Shown: positions 9,573 to 21,708 of the stretch, one piece after another
How positions within the stretch are numbered: the first letter of the stretch is position 1
How the letters are laid out: each line of letters starts with the position of its first letter
From: Chromohalobacter canadensis
GTDB lineage: Bacteria; Pseudomonadota; Gammaproteobacteria; Pseudomonadales; Halomonadaceae
Direction of reading: 5' to 3'
DNA length: 64,000 nucleotides
NCBI RefSeq assembly: GCF_034479555.1
Contig: NZ_CP140151.1
Coordinates: 496,001-560,000 of the forward strand
Translations under genes and position numbers: made by a program
Notes under the pieces: generated by a model
The model's input: the letters and a program-made list of their open reading frames with translations, nothing else
What the model was told of the DNA's origin: nothing
The model's database searches: none

Positions 9573-9715
9573 ACCTACCTCCTCATCGTGATCGCTGCTT
9601 CGAGGTGAAACGATATCAAACTTTTTCCCGCGCCAAAGGGGGGCGAACGACCAATCGAACTGCCGAGCCATTGCCAGGCCCCCACCGGCACGGGGAGATA
9701 CCATCCCGCGTAAAG

Positions 9716-9749
9716 GAAAAACGCCCGTACCAAGTTGGCACGAGCGTTC
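9716..9749 (-). terminator. Rho-independent terminator of the choline-sulfatase gene
   Basis: Read on the minus strand, ACGCTCGTGCC pairs with GGTACGGGCGT (11 pairs, two G-U) around a 5-base loop, followed directly by TTTTT. It lies 45 bp beyond the sulfatase stop. Confidence 0.75.
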
Positions 9750-9793
9750 GTGTTGATTGCCGACGGGGTTCAGACGATGCACTTCGCCTCGTC

Positions 9794-11308
9794 TTACTCA
9801 CCGCGGGGGTAGCGCTGGGCTTCCTCGACCTCGTTCAAGTCCATATGGTTACGCATGTAACGCTCGGAAGCATCCTGCAGCGGCTGGTAGTCCCACGGAT
9901 AGTAATGGCCATTGCGCAGCGCTTCGTAGACGATCAGGCGCTGAGCCTGGGAGGCGCACACGTCAGCATAGAAGGCTTGCATGTCCCAGCGCTCGTGCAC
10001 CTTGGCTCGATATTCGGCCAGCACATCGGCGTAGTCGGGATTCTCCGCCAGGTTGTGCTGTTCCAGCGGATCGGCTTCCAGGTCGAACAGCTGTGGCGGA
10101 TCGATCTCGCAATAGTTGAATTTCCACTTGCCCTCGCGGATGGTCACGACCGGCGAATAGCTCGCCTCGGCGGTGTATTCCATGTACACCGGTGCATCGC
10201 GCTTCTCGCCCCGGGTCAGGGGCAGCAGCGACTGGCCATCGGTATAGGGCGCGATCGAGGACAGGTCGATCCCCACGAGATCAGCGATGGTGGTATTGAT
10301 ATCGATGATCGATACCGGGTCCTCGACATTGCGCGGCTCGATCCCCGGTGCGGAAAGCATCAGCGGCACACGCGACGAGCCTTCATAGGGACTCATCTTG
10401 AACCACAGGCCCTTCTCGCCAAGCATGTCACCGTGGTCGGCGCAAACCACGATGATTGTATTGTCGAGCATACGCGTGCGTTCGAGCACGTCTAGAACGC
10501 CGCCGATCTTGTCGTCGATATAGGAGATGTTGGCGAAATAGCCTTGACGCGCGTTGCGCACGTCCTGGGGCTGGATGTCGAACTTGGTGTAGTCGTTGGC
10601 CTCGAAGATCCGTTGGGAATGCGGGTCCAGATCATCGAAGGGCACGGGCCCTTGCTGTGGCTCGAGATACTCGCAGTCGTTATACAGGTCCCAATACTGG
10701 CGACGTGCCACATAAGGATCGTGCGGGTGGGTGAAGCTGACACACAACGCCCAGGGGCGTTTGTCGTGACCGCGCGAAAGGTCATATAGCTTCTGCTCTG
10801 CGTGGAAAGCGACCTCGTCATCGTACTCCATCTGGTTGGAGATCTCGGCGACGCCGGCCCCCGTCACCGAGCCCAGGTTGTGGTACCACCAATCGATACG
10901 CTCACCCGGCTTGGTGTAATCCGGCGTCCAGCCGAAATCGGCCGGATAGACGTCGGTAGTCAAGCGCGTCTCGAAACCGTGGAGTTGGTCGGGGCCGACG
11001 AAGTGCATCTTGCCTGACAGGCAGGTGGAATAGCCGGCACGCCGTAGATGATGCGCCCAGGTCGGCACGCTTGAGCGGAATTCTGCAGCGTTGTCATATA
11101 CTCCGGTGCGGCTCGGCAACTGGCTCGACATGAAGGCAGCCCGCCCCGGCGCACACAGATAGCTCGGCGTATAAGCATTGTTGAAGTTGACCGAGCGCTT
11201 GGCCAATTTCTTGAGGTTGGGCGCATGCAGAAAATCGGCGGGACCGTTCTCGAACAGCGTGCCATTGAGCTGGTCGGCCATCAGGACCAATACGTTGGGT
11301 TGCGTCAT
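9794..11308 (-). CDS. betC: Choline-sulfatase
   Basis: This 504-residue type I sulfatase hydrolyses choline-O-sulfate to choline and sulfate, feeding glycine betaine synthesis. The formylglycine motif C-x-P-x-R is CAPGR at residues 52-56. The N-terminal metal motif (LVLMADQLN) and the later CADHGDMLGEKGLW segment are present. The C-terminal ~60 residues (HERWDMQAFYADV, then RNGHYYPWDYQP) are typical of BetC rather than other sulfatases. Start 11308 follows GGAGGTTTCCCC. A terminator follows; no bet regulator or transporter is adjacent, although OpuC-type transporter genes lie 7-20 kb away. Confidence 0.9.
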   Translation of the reverse strand: MTQPNVLVLMADQLNGTLFENGPADFLHAPNLKKLAKRSVNFNNAYTPSYLCAPGRAAFMSSQLPSRTGVYDNAAEFRSSVPTWAHHLRRAGYSTCLSGKMHFVGPDQLHGFETRLTTDVYPADFGWTPDYTKPGERIDWWYHNLGSVTGAGVAEISNQMEYDDEVAFHAEQKLYDLSRGHDKRPWALCVSFTHPHDPYVARRQYWDLYNDCEYLEPQQGPVPFDDLDPHSQRIFEANDYTKFDIQPQDVRNARQGYFANISYIDDKIGGVLDVLERTRMLDNTIIVVCADHGDMLGEKGLWFKMSPYEGSSRVPLMLSAPGIEPRNVEDPVSIIDINTTIADLVGIDLSSIAPYTDGQSLLPLTRGEKRDAPVYMEYTAEASYSPVVTIREGKWKFNYCEIDPPQLFDLEADPLEQHNLAENPDYADVLAEYRAKVHERWDMQAFYADVCASQAQRLIVYEALRNGHYYPWDYQPLQDASERYMRNHMDLNEVEEAQRYPRGE

Positions 11309-11538
11309 GGGGAAACCTCCCTGGCGAGTATTGTTAGCGTCGAAGCAGCCTAAAAGGCTGGCCTCGAACTCCTTACAGTGACGTGCCAAGAGTCAGCAGA
11401 CCAGAGACTTATTTGCCCCCTTAGCCCCAACTCACATTGGTCTCCAAGAGGGCTGGCCATGAAGCCTCGTGCCAGCCACCCTGATGAAGTGTAAAAAGGC
11501 GTCGCCTTTCTCTTGCGCCTGTTATGCCCTTTTCGGCC

Positions 11539-12048
11539 TTACCCACTGGTCCGCGCGAAGTAACGATGCCCGCAGTGGTGGCAGGGTTCGAGCCGGGTGA
11601 TCGACTCGAGCACGATTTCCGTGTCGCAGTGCACGCAGTGCATGCGACCGGGCACGGCCATCTCGCCTTCGACATAGTCAGCGCGCGCCGCTTCGAGATC
11701 GTCCTCGAAGCGGACCTGATCGACGGTGGTGCGATCGGCGATGGAGAACAGCGCCTCGGTGACTCGCCGCGAAATGATCCCCAGATCGATTCCCAACCAA
11801 GTGGCGATGCCCTCGCCGCCCCGCGCCAGGAACCCCCGCAAGTCGCGCATGTCACGCTCGATCCAGGCACGCAGCAAGGACAATTCATCCTTGGTGTAAT
11901 TCTCGAACTCCGCTTCGAACTCGATGGCGTCGTCCATTTCACGCTGCAACGACTCCCAGGACAGATCGCCAGCGCCTTTTTCGAGACGCTCGAGAACCCG
12001 CTCATAGGCGCGGCTCAGGCGATGCTCTTGATCGTGACGTTCGCTCAT
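11539..12048 (-). CDS. Zinc-ribbon protein, YbeL/DUF1451 family
   Basis: This 169-residue soluble protein of the DUF1451 family (E. coli YbeL) has an alpha-helical acidic region (about 1-100) and a C-terminal zinc ribbon with CVHC and CHHC pairs (about 137-163). Start 12048 follows AGGAGAAGCGTT. The family also neighbours leuS in E. coli, so this is conserved synteny; it is divergent from leuS. Function is unknown. Confidence 0.85.
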   Translation of the reverse strand: MSERHDQEHRLSRAYERVLERLEKGAGDLSWESLQREMDDAIEFEAEFENYTKDELSLLRAWIERDMRDLRGFLARGGEGIATWLGIDLGIISRRVTEALFSIADRTTVDQVRFEDDLEAARADYVEGEMAVPGRMHCVHCDTEIVLESITRLEPCHHCGHRYFARTSG

Positions 12049-12115
12049 AACGCTTCTCCTGATCTGTCGTCGTCGCCATGCCCCTACCTGTAGGCGCATG
12101 ACTGGGGTATCCTGA

Positions 12116-14809
<2,694 letters not shown>

Positions 14810-14865
14810 CTCGGCCCATACGCCCGCTCCCCGAGGAGCGGGCCCAAGCCCGCAAGGAGGCCTGC

Positions 14866-15360
14866 GTGAAGCGCCGTTCGCTCATCATCCGATCTCTGCT
14901 CCTGCTGACCCTGACGACGATGCTCGCCGGGTGCGGCTTTCAACTGCGTGGGCTCGACGCCACCGCGCTCGACATTCCCTCGCTGACACTGTCATCCCCC
15001 GATGGACGCTTCGAAGATGCCGTGGAACAGGCGCTGGAAGGCACCGGCACCACGCTCGAGGAAGGCGCTCCGCTACGCGTCAACCTGAGCGAAGAGCAGG
15101 TCCGTGAGACACGCCTGACCCAAGGGGGCAGCGGGAACCAGGAACGTCGCCTGACCCTCGGTGTGCCGTTCTCAGTGCAGCGCAGCGAAGACAATGCCTA
15201 CCTGCTCGACCAGCAGACCCTCGAGGCCAGCACCACGTTAAGCGTCGATAACAACAACCTGCTGGCGCAGGACGAACTGCGCGATGAAGCCCTAGATTCA
15301 TTGCGTCAGGAGGCGGCACGTCAACTCGTCGACCGCTTGCGCGCGCTCGAGACGCCATGA
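14866..15360 (+). CDS. lptE: LPS-assembly lipoprotein LptE
   Basis: This outer-membrane lipoprotein plugs LptD and helps deliver lipopolysaccharide to the cell surface. The start is GTG at 14866, placed by AAGGAGG, giving 164 residues. The signal peptide ends in the lipobox LAGC (Cys24), followed by GFQLRG, the typical LptE N-terminus. A short hairpin (about 14823-14841) separates it from leuS. Its stop overlaps the holA start (ATGA), and this coupling is conserved in gammaproteobacteria. Confidence 0.93.
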   Translation: MKRRSLIIRSLLLLTLTTMLAGCGFQLRGLDATALDIPSLTLSSPDGRFEDAVEQALEGTGTTLEEGAPLRVNLSEEQVRETRLTQGGSGNQERRLTLGVPFSVQRSEDNAYLLDQQTLEASTTLSVDNNNLLAQDELRDEALDSLRQEAARQLVDRLRALETP

Positions 15361-16415
15361 AGGTTTTTCCCGACAAGCTCGACGAGGCGCTCGGCAAGCG
15401 CCTCCAGCCAGTCTACATCGTCGCCGGCGACGAGCCGTTGATCCATATGGAGGCTTGCGACGCCATCCGCGCCGCGGCACGCCAGCGAGGCGTCGAGGAA
15501 CGCGATGTACTCCACGTGGAAAATGGCTTTCAGTGGGGACGACTCACGGAATCGGCAGCCAGCATGTCGCTGTTCGCCTCGAGCAAGCTCATCGAGCTGC
15601 GCCTGGGCGGCCAATCACCAGGCCAAGAAGGCGCCAAGGCACTCGATGCCTACGCCCGCCAGGCCAAAGACAGCGACGACATCCTGCTGATCAGCAGCGC
15701 GCGTCTCGACCGACGCGCGCAATCCAGCGCCTGGTTCAAAGCGCTGGATAAGATTGGCGTGTTCGTCCCGGTCTGGCCGGTGGATCACCAGCGCCTGCAC
15801 TTCTGGGTGCGGGATCGCGCGTCGCGCCATGGGTTGTCCATGGACATGGACGCGGCCCGCCTGCTCGGTGAGCGCACCGAGGGCAACCTGCTGGCCGCCG
15901 ACCAGGAACTGCAGAAGCTGGCGCTGCTCAATCCACCCAATGCCCGGCTCGATACCCAAGCCATTGCCGGCGGCGTGGAGGACAACGCACGCTACGATGT
16001 CTTCACACTGATCGACGCCTGCCTACGTGGCGATCGCGTGCGCGTCTCGCGCATCGTCAGCGGCTTGCGCGGCGAAGGCATCGAGGCTCCGGTGGTGCTG
16101 TGGGCATTGACGCGTGAGCTGCGCATCTTCTTATCGCTGGCGCAGCATCTCGATCAGGGGCAAAGCCTCGATCACGCCTGCAAGGCTCAGCGTCCGCCGA
16201 TTCCCGACAAGCGTCGTCCGCTTTACCAGCAGGCCTTGAAGCGGATGCCCCTCAAGCGGCTACACAAGCTATTATTGTTTGCACAGCGCCTGGACCTATC
16301 CATCAAGGGCGCTGCGGCATTGCCCGTCTGGGAAGGGCTTCACGACCTGTCGCTCACTCTGGCCGGTGGGCGCGGCCCTCTGGCCGAGATGGCGTATTCC
16401 TATCGCATCGCCTAG
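15357..16415 (+). CDS. holA: DNA polymerase III delta subunit
   Basis: This clamp-loader delta subunit opens the beta sliding clamp during replication. The 352-residue protein shows the family start (MKVFPDKLDEAL), the YIVAGDEPLIHMEA segment (about 21-34) and the C-terminal helical collar domain. It overlaps lptE by 4 bases. Length is close to the E. coli protein (343). Confidence 0.93.
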   Translation: MKVFPDKLDEALGKRLQPVYIVAGDEPLIHMEACDAIRAAARQRGVEERDVLHVENGFQWGRLTESAASMSLFASSKLIELRLGGQSPGQEGAKALDAYARQAKDSDDILLISSARLDRRAQSSAWFKALDKIGVFVPVWPVDHQRLHFWVRDRASRHGLSMDMDAARLLGERTEGNLLAADQELQKLALLNPPNARLDTQAIAGGVEDNARYDVFTLIDACLRGDRVRVSRIVSGLRGEGIEAPVVLWALTRELRIFLSLAQHLDQGQSLDHACKAQRPPIPDKRRPLYQQALKRMPLKRLHKLLLFAQRLDLSIKGAAALPVWEGLHDLSLTLAGGRGPLAEMAYSYRIA

Positions 16416-16474
16416 ATCGAGATAGGCTTACATTGCATCTGACGAAGGCACAGGTCTGGCGAAGGAGAGCTGGA

Positions 16475-16951
16475 ATGTCGTATACGATCGCACTCAAACG
16501 TATCTATCAGGCCGCCGAGGAAAGCGATGGTGCACGCGTTCTCGTCGACCGCCTATGGCCCCGAGGCAAGCGGCGCGAGTCGCTGCAACTGACCGACTGG
16601 TACCGCGACGCCTCGCCCTCCAACGCCTTGCGCCGAGCCTGGCACCAGGGAGAACTCAACGACACCGTGTTCAGCCATCGCTACCGCTGGGAAGTCGAGG
16701 ATGATCCCGACGTCTTGCTGCCCCTCATGCGCTGGGCGCGCGAAGGCACGCTCACCTTGCTGACCGCCTCCCGGGAGCCACAGCGCTCGCACCTCCCCTA
16801 TTTACGCGACATGTTGCTCAAGGCATTGGAGACCGAAGATCGCGAGGCGGACGACCGCACGCCCGTCTCGTCGCCCTGCTACGCCGATCAGGCAACGCCG
16901 CCCCACGCCGACGACAGCACCTCGTCGGAAACGCCGACCTCCCGCGACTGA
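16475..16951 (+). CDS. DUF488 family protein
   Basis: This 158-residue protein has the DUF488 domain in its first ~120 residues (IALKRIYQAAEESDGARVLVDRLWPRG, split as family motifs, then LTLLTASRE and HLPYLRDML). A probably disordered, Ser/Thr/Pro-rich tail of ~40 residues follows. The role of DUF488 proteins is unknown; this short form is common in proteobacteria. Start 16475 follows AAGGAGAGC. It is unrelated in sequence detail to the cassette-borne DUF488 at 36051-36491. Confidence 0.8.
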   Translation: MSYTIALKRIYQAAEESDGARVLVDRLWPRGKRRESLQLTDWYRDASPSNALRRAWHQGELNDTVFSHRYRWEVEDDPDVLLPLMRWAREGTLTLLTASREPQRSHLPYLRDMLLKALETEDREADDRTPVSSPCYADQATPPHADDSTSSETPTSRD

Positions 16952-17071
16952 CCGTTCTCCGAGGACCCGCGGCGGCGCGACTCCAGGTCGCCCGCAGCGG
17001 GCAATACTGGCGCTATGGCATCGAGCATAAGCTGACCAGGCCCTTCCAACCTTGGACTAACATTTACTACC

Positions 17072-17575
17072 TTATACCCAGTAGTGGGGCCACTCTTTGG
17101 CACGGCCGACGTTGTTAATGAACAAAGCGATTACCACGAGGACTACCGACCCTGCGAGTACCGGCGTGATCAAAAATTCCCAGTTATGTACGCCAGCCAT
17201 CAGTACCACCAGAGGGTTAGCACCAGCTGGAGGATGTACCACTCTAAGCGTCTGCATGAGCGCGATTGCCGCACCTACGCCCACCGCCATCTGCCACATC
17301 CCATTTCCAAATGTCGCCATCATTGCCAGGCCTACTGCAGTTGCCACCACGTGGCCACCGATCACATTCCGCGGCTGTGCAAGTGGCGCTTGGGAGGCGG
17401 CGAACAATAGAACACATGTCGCTCCAAAAGGCGCCATCAGCAAAGGGACGCCCGCCAGTTGGGCAAGCAGAGACGTGACCCCGATTCCGGCGATTCCACC
17501 GATCAGCCCAGTTAGTATTTGGAACGTGTCAGGGCGCGCAGGAGCAATACCTTTGCCTTTCATTTTGTGAAACAT
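17072..17575 (-). CDS. HPP-family integral membrane protein
   Basis: The 167-residue protein has four to five membrane helices and the HPP signature (VHPPAGANPL at about 115-124). HPP proteins are inner-membrane proteins; some transport nitrite, most are unassigned. The start at 17575 is supported by AGAGGT five bases upstream. It is divergent from a TetR gene, with a perfect operator between them, so it is the likely regulated target. Its GC content is lower than that of the leuS block. Confidence 0.8.
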   Translation of the reverse strand: MFHKMKGKGIAPARPDTFQILTGLIGGIAGIGVTSLLAQLAGVPLLMAPFGATCVLLFAASQAPLAQPRNVIGGHVVATAVGLAMMATFGNGMWQMAVGVGAAIALMQTLRVVHPPAGANPLVVLMAGVHNWEFLITPVLAGSVVLVVIALFINNVGRAKEWPHYWV

Positions 17576-17596
17576 TCTAGACCTCTGTGCTAATAT

Positions 17597-17614
17597 GTAC
17601 AGACAGGTCTGTAC
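17597..17614. promoter_or_regulatory. Perfect palindromic operator between HPP and TetR genes
   Basis: GTACAGAC-AG-GTCTGTAC is an 8+2+8 perfect inverted repeat in the divergent promoter region, 22 bp from the HPP start and 72 bp from the TetR start. Size and symmetry fit a TetR-family dimer site. Confidence 0.75.
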
Positions 17615-17685
17615 ACTAAACGGCTTTGGCCAAAACGGCAACACTCATGAGGCTATGAGGAAATCTAATAAAATAGGTTTTGACT

Positions 17686-18270
17686 ATGAATAAACGTGAT
17701 GACGTCCTGAATGCCGCTCTTAGACTCTTTAACGAGCATGGCTATCATGCTGTTGGAGTGGATTGGATTCGTGATGAAGCTCAAGTTTCAAAGATGACCC
17801 TCTATAAGTACTTTCCAAACAAAGACAATTTGGTCGAAGAGGTTCTTAAACTGAGACACAGCCAGTTCAAAGATTCACTTGAAAGCGAGGTTTTTAGGCA
17901 CTCCGAACCGTTAGAAAGGCTAAACGCATTTATCAACTGGCATGTCGCCTGGTTTTTCTCACAAGACTTTCATGGGTGCATGTTTATAAAGGCTACGGGG
18001 GAATTCCATGGTGTTGACAACTTTCTGAAGGTTTCGCAAGCACACAAAGATTGGGTAGCCAGCTTGCTCACCGACCTTCTGAGCGATGCTGGAGTAGACC
18101 ATCCAGGCTCCCTCTCCCAGCTTTTTGTCATCACAATCGATGGCATGATCGTAAATGCCAGTATTTTCCACTCTCTTGAGCGTATCGAGTCAGCATGGAA
18201 TCAACTTTGTAAAGCGGCGTCGCTTCCCAGCCTCCCGCTGAAAGCGCCATCGAAATCATTTGTTATGTAA
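17686..18270 (+). CDS. TetR-family transcriptional regulator
   Basis: The 194-residue repressor has the N-terminal TetR helix-turn-helix (residues 5-50: ALRLFNEHGYHAVGVDWI, then VSKMTLYKYFPNKDNLV) and an alpha-helical ligand domain. It is noticeably AT-richer than the core genes, suggesting acquisition. The ATG at 17686 is preferred over a TTG six bases earlier. It is divergent from the HPP gene and probably represses it and itself through the 17597-17614 palindrome. Ligand unknown. Confidence 0.88.
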   Translation: MNKRDDVLNAALRLFNEHGYHAVGVDWIRDEAQVSKMTLYKYFPNKDNLVEEVLKLRHSQFKDSLESEVFRHSEPLERLNAFINWHVAWFFSQDFHGCMFIKATGEFHGVDNFLKVSQAHKDWVASLLTDLLSDAGVDHPGSLSQLFVITIDGMIVNASIFHSLERIESAWNQLCKAASLPSLPLKAPSKSFVM

Positions 18271-18778
18271 CCCTTGGCTTCCTCTTGCCTCTGCTTCAGT
18301 AGGCAGCAAGTATGCGAGTGGCAGAAACATCGCTTCATGTGATGACCAAGCAGATCATCAGCGAGGCAAGCACACTGACACCACCTCCAAAAATGGCGCT
18401 AGTTGAAGTAGGCGAACAAAGGGCAACGGTCCATCTGGCAGCGGGGAGCCAACTTCGCTGGGTTTGCGGCAAGACCCTAGCCGCGACGCTCTCGCTCCAC
18501 GCCAGTAGCGAGACCACTAGTAGCAGCGTGCTGTCGTCGCGGTGGACCGACACGCGAAACGTACGGCGGCGATCTCGTCAGTGTCGACCCGAACGCCATC
18601 TGCCTAGCCAACCGGTGGTGCCCCTGCCACCCATGTCGGCTATGCCATCACCTGTTGGCGTTCGAAATCGCAGGCATCACGGATCTTCATCAATCCCGGC
18701 AGCGGTGTGGGTTACTCTGGAAAACGACGCAAATCGCAACCCGATAACACTCTATAACAACGGAGGTATGTCGCTGCC
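18271..18778. other. Intergenic stretch with no recognisable gene
   Basis: The ~500 bases hold only short open frames on both strands (longest about 18312-18782 plus and 18335-18553 minus). Their translations look like noise, rich in Ser, Arg and Pro. It may be a decayed gene or a promoter region for the downstream binding-protein gene, whose ribosome site GGAGGT lies at about 18762-18767. Confidence 0.4.
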
Positions 18779-19675
18779 ATGAAACATCCCATTACGGCAC
18801 TGCTGACAACGCTGGGACTGAGCCTTTCCGCCGCGGCCACGACGGCACACGCGCAAGACGATCCCATCGTGGTCGGCGGGCTCAACTACACCGAGCACCT
18901 GATTCTCACCTCGGCCACCTTCCAGTTGCTCGAGGCCAACGACTACAACGTCGACAAGCGCGACGGGCTGGGCACCTCGGTGCTGCGCCAGGCGCAGGAG
19001 AACGGCCAGGTCGATCTCTACTGGGAATACACCGGCAACTCGGTGATCTTGTTCAATGATCAGCCGCAGCCAGACGATGCCGCCGAAACCTATGCCACCG
19101 CCAAGCGCCTGGACGCCGAGAAAGGCCTGATCTGGCTGGATCCCTCGGACACCAACAACACCTACGCGCTCGCCATGCGCGAGGCCGATGCCGAGAAACG
19201 TGACATCCACACCCTCTCGGACCTCGCCGAGGCCATGAACGACGGCGCCGATCTGACGCTCGCCTCCAATGCCGAATTCTATGCCCGCGACGACGGTCTG
19301 CGGCCGCTGCAGGAAGCCTACGGATTCGAGTTTACGCGCGCGAACGTCAAGCGCATGGACTCGGGGCTGACCTACAACGCGCTGCGCGAAGAGGAAGTCG
19401 ACGTGGCGCTGGTGTTCGCCACCGATGGCCGCAACGGCGCCTTCGACTTCGAGGTACTCGACGACGACAAGCAGTTCTTCCCGGTCTACCAGTTGGCGCC
19501 AGTGGTACGCGAGGAAACGCTCGACGCAAATCCCGACCTCGAGCCCCTGCTCAACGAGATGTCCGCCGCGTTGAACGACGAGATGCTGATCGATCTCAAC
19601 CGCCGCGTGGATGTCGACGATCAGAACATCGAAAGGGTCGCCAAGGACTTCCTGACCGAAAACGACCTCATTTGA
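18779..19675 (+). CDS. Periplasmic substrate-binding protein, OpuAC/OsmF type (orphan)
   Basis: The 298-residue protein has a signal peptide ending AHA (residues 1-26) and the OpuAC/glycine-betaine-binding fold (VVGGLNYTEHLIL, LDPSDTNNTYALAMR, RMDSGLTYNAL, DVALVFATDGR). It is a clear paralog of the binding protein at 30788-31672, sharing most motifs, but has no adjacent permease or ATPase. It probably delivers a related quaternary-amine or other osmolyte to the transporter encoded at 28042-30686. Ligand cannot be set from sequence. Confidence 0.87.
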   Translation: MKHPITALLTTLGLSLSAAATTAHAQDDPIVVGGLNYTEHLILTSATFQLLEANDYNVDKRDGLGTSVLRQAQENGQVDLYWEYTGNSVILFNDQPQPDDAAETYATAKRLDAEKGLIWLDPSDTNNTYALAMREADAEKRDIHTLSDLAEAMNDGADLTLASNAEFYARDDGLRPLQEAYGFEFTRANVKRMDSGLTYNALREEEVDVALVFATDGRNGAFDFEVLDDDKQFFPVYQLAPVVREETLDANPDLEPLLNEMSAALNDEMLIDLNRRVDVDDQNIERVAKDFLTENDLI

Positions 19676-19788
19676 TCGCTCGTTTCTGCTGACCTTTTCC
19701 CGTCTTTCCCGTCTTTCCCGTCTTTCATCTCAGTCTTTCACCTGCGGGGCGATGCATGCATCGCCCCGTTCCGACGACAGGACGCCCC

Positions 19789-21708
19789 ATGTTTCCGAGT
19801 GGAAGCCAACCCGATGCCCGGGAAGTGCGTGACTTCCCGTACTCGATCGTCGAGGAACCGGCACTGTTCATTCCGCTGCCCGACGGCAGCCGACTCGCGG
19901 CACGAATGTGGCGGCCGGCTGATGCCGAGACCCATCCTGTGCCCGCGATCATCGAGTGCATTCCCTACCGCAAGCGGGATGCCACCAGTGCCGACGACGA
20001 GCGCATGCACCCCTACTTCGCCGGCCACGGCTACGCCGCGCTGCGCATCGACCTGCGCGGCAGCGGTGACTCGGACGGCGTGCTCGAGGACGAATACTTG
20101 GCCAGCGAGCAGGACGACATCGTCGCCGCGATCGCCTGGCTCGCCGAGCAACCCTGGTGCAGCGGCCGCGTCGGCATGCTGGGCATTTCCTGGGGCGGCT
20201 TCAATTCGCTGCAGGTGGCCTCGCGCCAGCCGCCGGCGCTCGGCGCGATCATCGCCGTCGGTGCCACCGTCGACCGCTATCACGACGACGTCCACTACAA
20301 GGGCGGCTGCGTACTCAACGAGAACTTCGGCTGGGCGGCCTCGTCGCTGTCCTTCATGTCGCGGCCGCCGGATCCCGCCTTGCGCGACGACTGGCGCGAA
20401 CTCTGGCAGCACCGGCTCGCTCATCAACCCTTCGTCGCCGAAAACTGGTTCGATCACCAGACGCGCGATGCCTACTGGCGCCACGGCTCGGTATGCGAAG
20501 ATTATTCGCGCCTGACGACGCCGACCCTGGCCGTCACCGGCTGGGCCGATGCCTACGTCAACTTCGTCGCCGAGATTCTCGAGCACGCGCCCTGCCCCCG
20601 GCGCGGCATCGTCGGCCCCTGGCCGCATGCCTACCCGCACCTGGCGATGCCGGGGCCGACCATCGGCTTTCTCCAGGAAGCGCTGCGCTGGTGGGATCAC
20701 TGGCTGAAGGATCGCGACACCGGCATCATGGAAGAGCCGCTGTACCGCGTGTTCTGCCCGTCCTTTTCCGAGGCCGATCCGCAACGCCTCGAAGTGCCCG
20801 GCGAATGGCTCGCCGAGACCCAGTGGCCGAGCCCGCACATCGCCGCCCGCAGCCTGGCGCTGGGCAACGGCGAGCTACAGGCCGCAGAAGACGGCACCGC
20901 CCGCCCGAGGGTGGTCAGACTGCGCGCGCCCGCCGACAACGGCCTGCAATGCGGCGAGTACACCCCCCACAGCAGCGGCCCCGAGATCGCCGGCGACCAG
21001 CGTGGCGACGACGCCCACTCGCTGACCTACGACACCGATCCGCTGGATGCCGACACCGTGATTCTGGGGCGCCCCACGCTCTCGCTGCGGGTCAGCGTCG
21101 ATCAGCCGCGCGCCAACCTGATCGTGCGCGTGTGCGACGTCTCGCCCGAGGGTGTTTCGCAACGCGTCTCCTACGGCGTGCTCAACCTCTGCCACCGCGA
21201 CAGCCACGTCACGCCTTCCGAGGTGCCGTGCGATACGCCGCTCGATGTGACCGTGTCACTGAACCAGACCTGCTATCGCTTCATTGCCGGGCATCGGCTG
21301 CGCGTCTCGGTGACCACCGCCTACTGGCCGCTGGTCTGGCCGAGCCCTTATCCGGTGACGCTGACCCTGCACGAGGCCGAATCGCGGCTCACGCTGCCCC
21401 AGCGCCCCCCGCACGATACGCCGCCCGTGCAGTTCGAACCGGCGGTGTTTTCAGGGCCCATGCAACATCGGATCGTACGCGCCGGAGAACAGTCCCGGGA
21501 CGTCACCCACTCGCTGACCGACGGCTGGACCCGGCATGCCATCCTCGACGACTTCGGCGAGATCGCCTACGACCACGGCCTGACCAACATCGCCTCGGCG
21601 GACGAGCGCTACGCCATCCACCCCGAGGCCCCGGCCACCGCGACCATGAGCAAGAGCTGGCGCCAGGCCTTTCAGCGCGACGACTGGCAGGTACACACCG
21701 AGACCTAG
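19789..21708 (+). CDS. CocE/NonD-family hydrolase, truncated by an in-frame amber codon
   Basis: This alpha/beta-hydrolase of the X-Pro dipeptidyl-peptidase/cocaine-esterase type has 639 residues from 19789 (an ATG at 19756 is also possible). The nucleophile motif is GISWGG (about residues 133-138), with Asp in TGWADAY (about 254-260) and His in GPWPHAYPH (about 280-288). A C-terminal jelly-roll domain follows (about 360-600). The frame stops at TAG 21706-21708 but continues in the same phase for 39 more family-like codons to TAA 21826-21828. The natural end is therefore probably 21828. Substrate unknown; its position next to osmolyte genes suggests a small ester or amide. Confidence 0.82.
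   Translation: MFPSGSQPDAREVRDFPYSIVEEPALFIPLPDGSRLAARMWRPADAETHPVPAIIECIPYRKRDATSADDERMHPYFAGHGYAALRIDLRGSGDSDGVLEDEYLASEQDDIVAAIAWLAEQPWCSGRVGMLGISWGGFNSLQVASRQPPALGAIIAVGATVDRYHDDVHYKGGCVLNENFGWAASSLSFMSRPPDPALRDDWRELWQHRLAHQPFVAENWFDHQTRDAYWRHGSVCEDYSRLTTPTLAVTGWADAYVNFVAEILEHAPCPRRGIVGPWPHAYPHLAMPGPTIGFLQEALRWWDHWLKDRDTGIMEEPLYRVFCPSFSEADPQRLEVPGEWLAETQWPSPHIAARSLALGNGELQAAEDGTARPRVVRLRAPADNGLQCGEYTPHSSGPEIAGDQRGDDAHSLTYDTDPLDADTVILGRPTLSLRVSVDQPRANLIVRVCDVSPEGVSQRVSYGVLNLCHRDSHVTPSEVPCDTPLDVTVSLNQTCYRFIAGHRLRVSVTTAYWPLVWPSPYPVTLTLHEAESRLTLPQRPPHDTPPVQFEPAVFSGPMQHRIVRAGEQSRDVTHSLTDGWTRHAILDDFGEIAYDHGLTNIASADERYAIHPEAPATATMSKSWRQAFQRDDWQVHTET

Noticed and set aside
11494..11511. Palindrome AAAGGCG/CGCCTTT downstream of the sulfatase start region
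   Set aside because: Tiny loop, no T-run, and not at a gene end in either direction.
18312..18782. 156-codon frame before the orphan binding-protein gene
   Set aside because: Ser/Arg/Pro-rich, no family resemblance, and it contains the ribosome site of the next gene.
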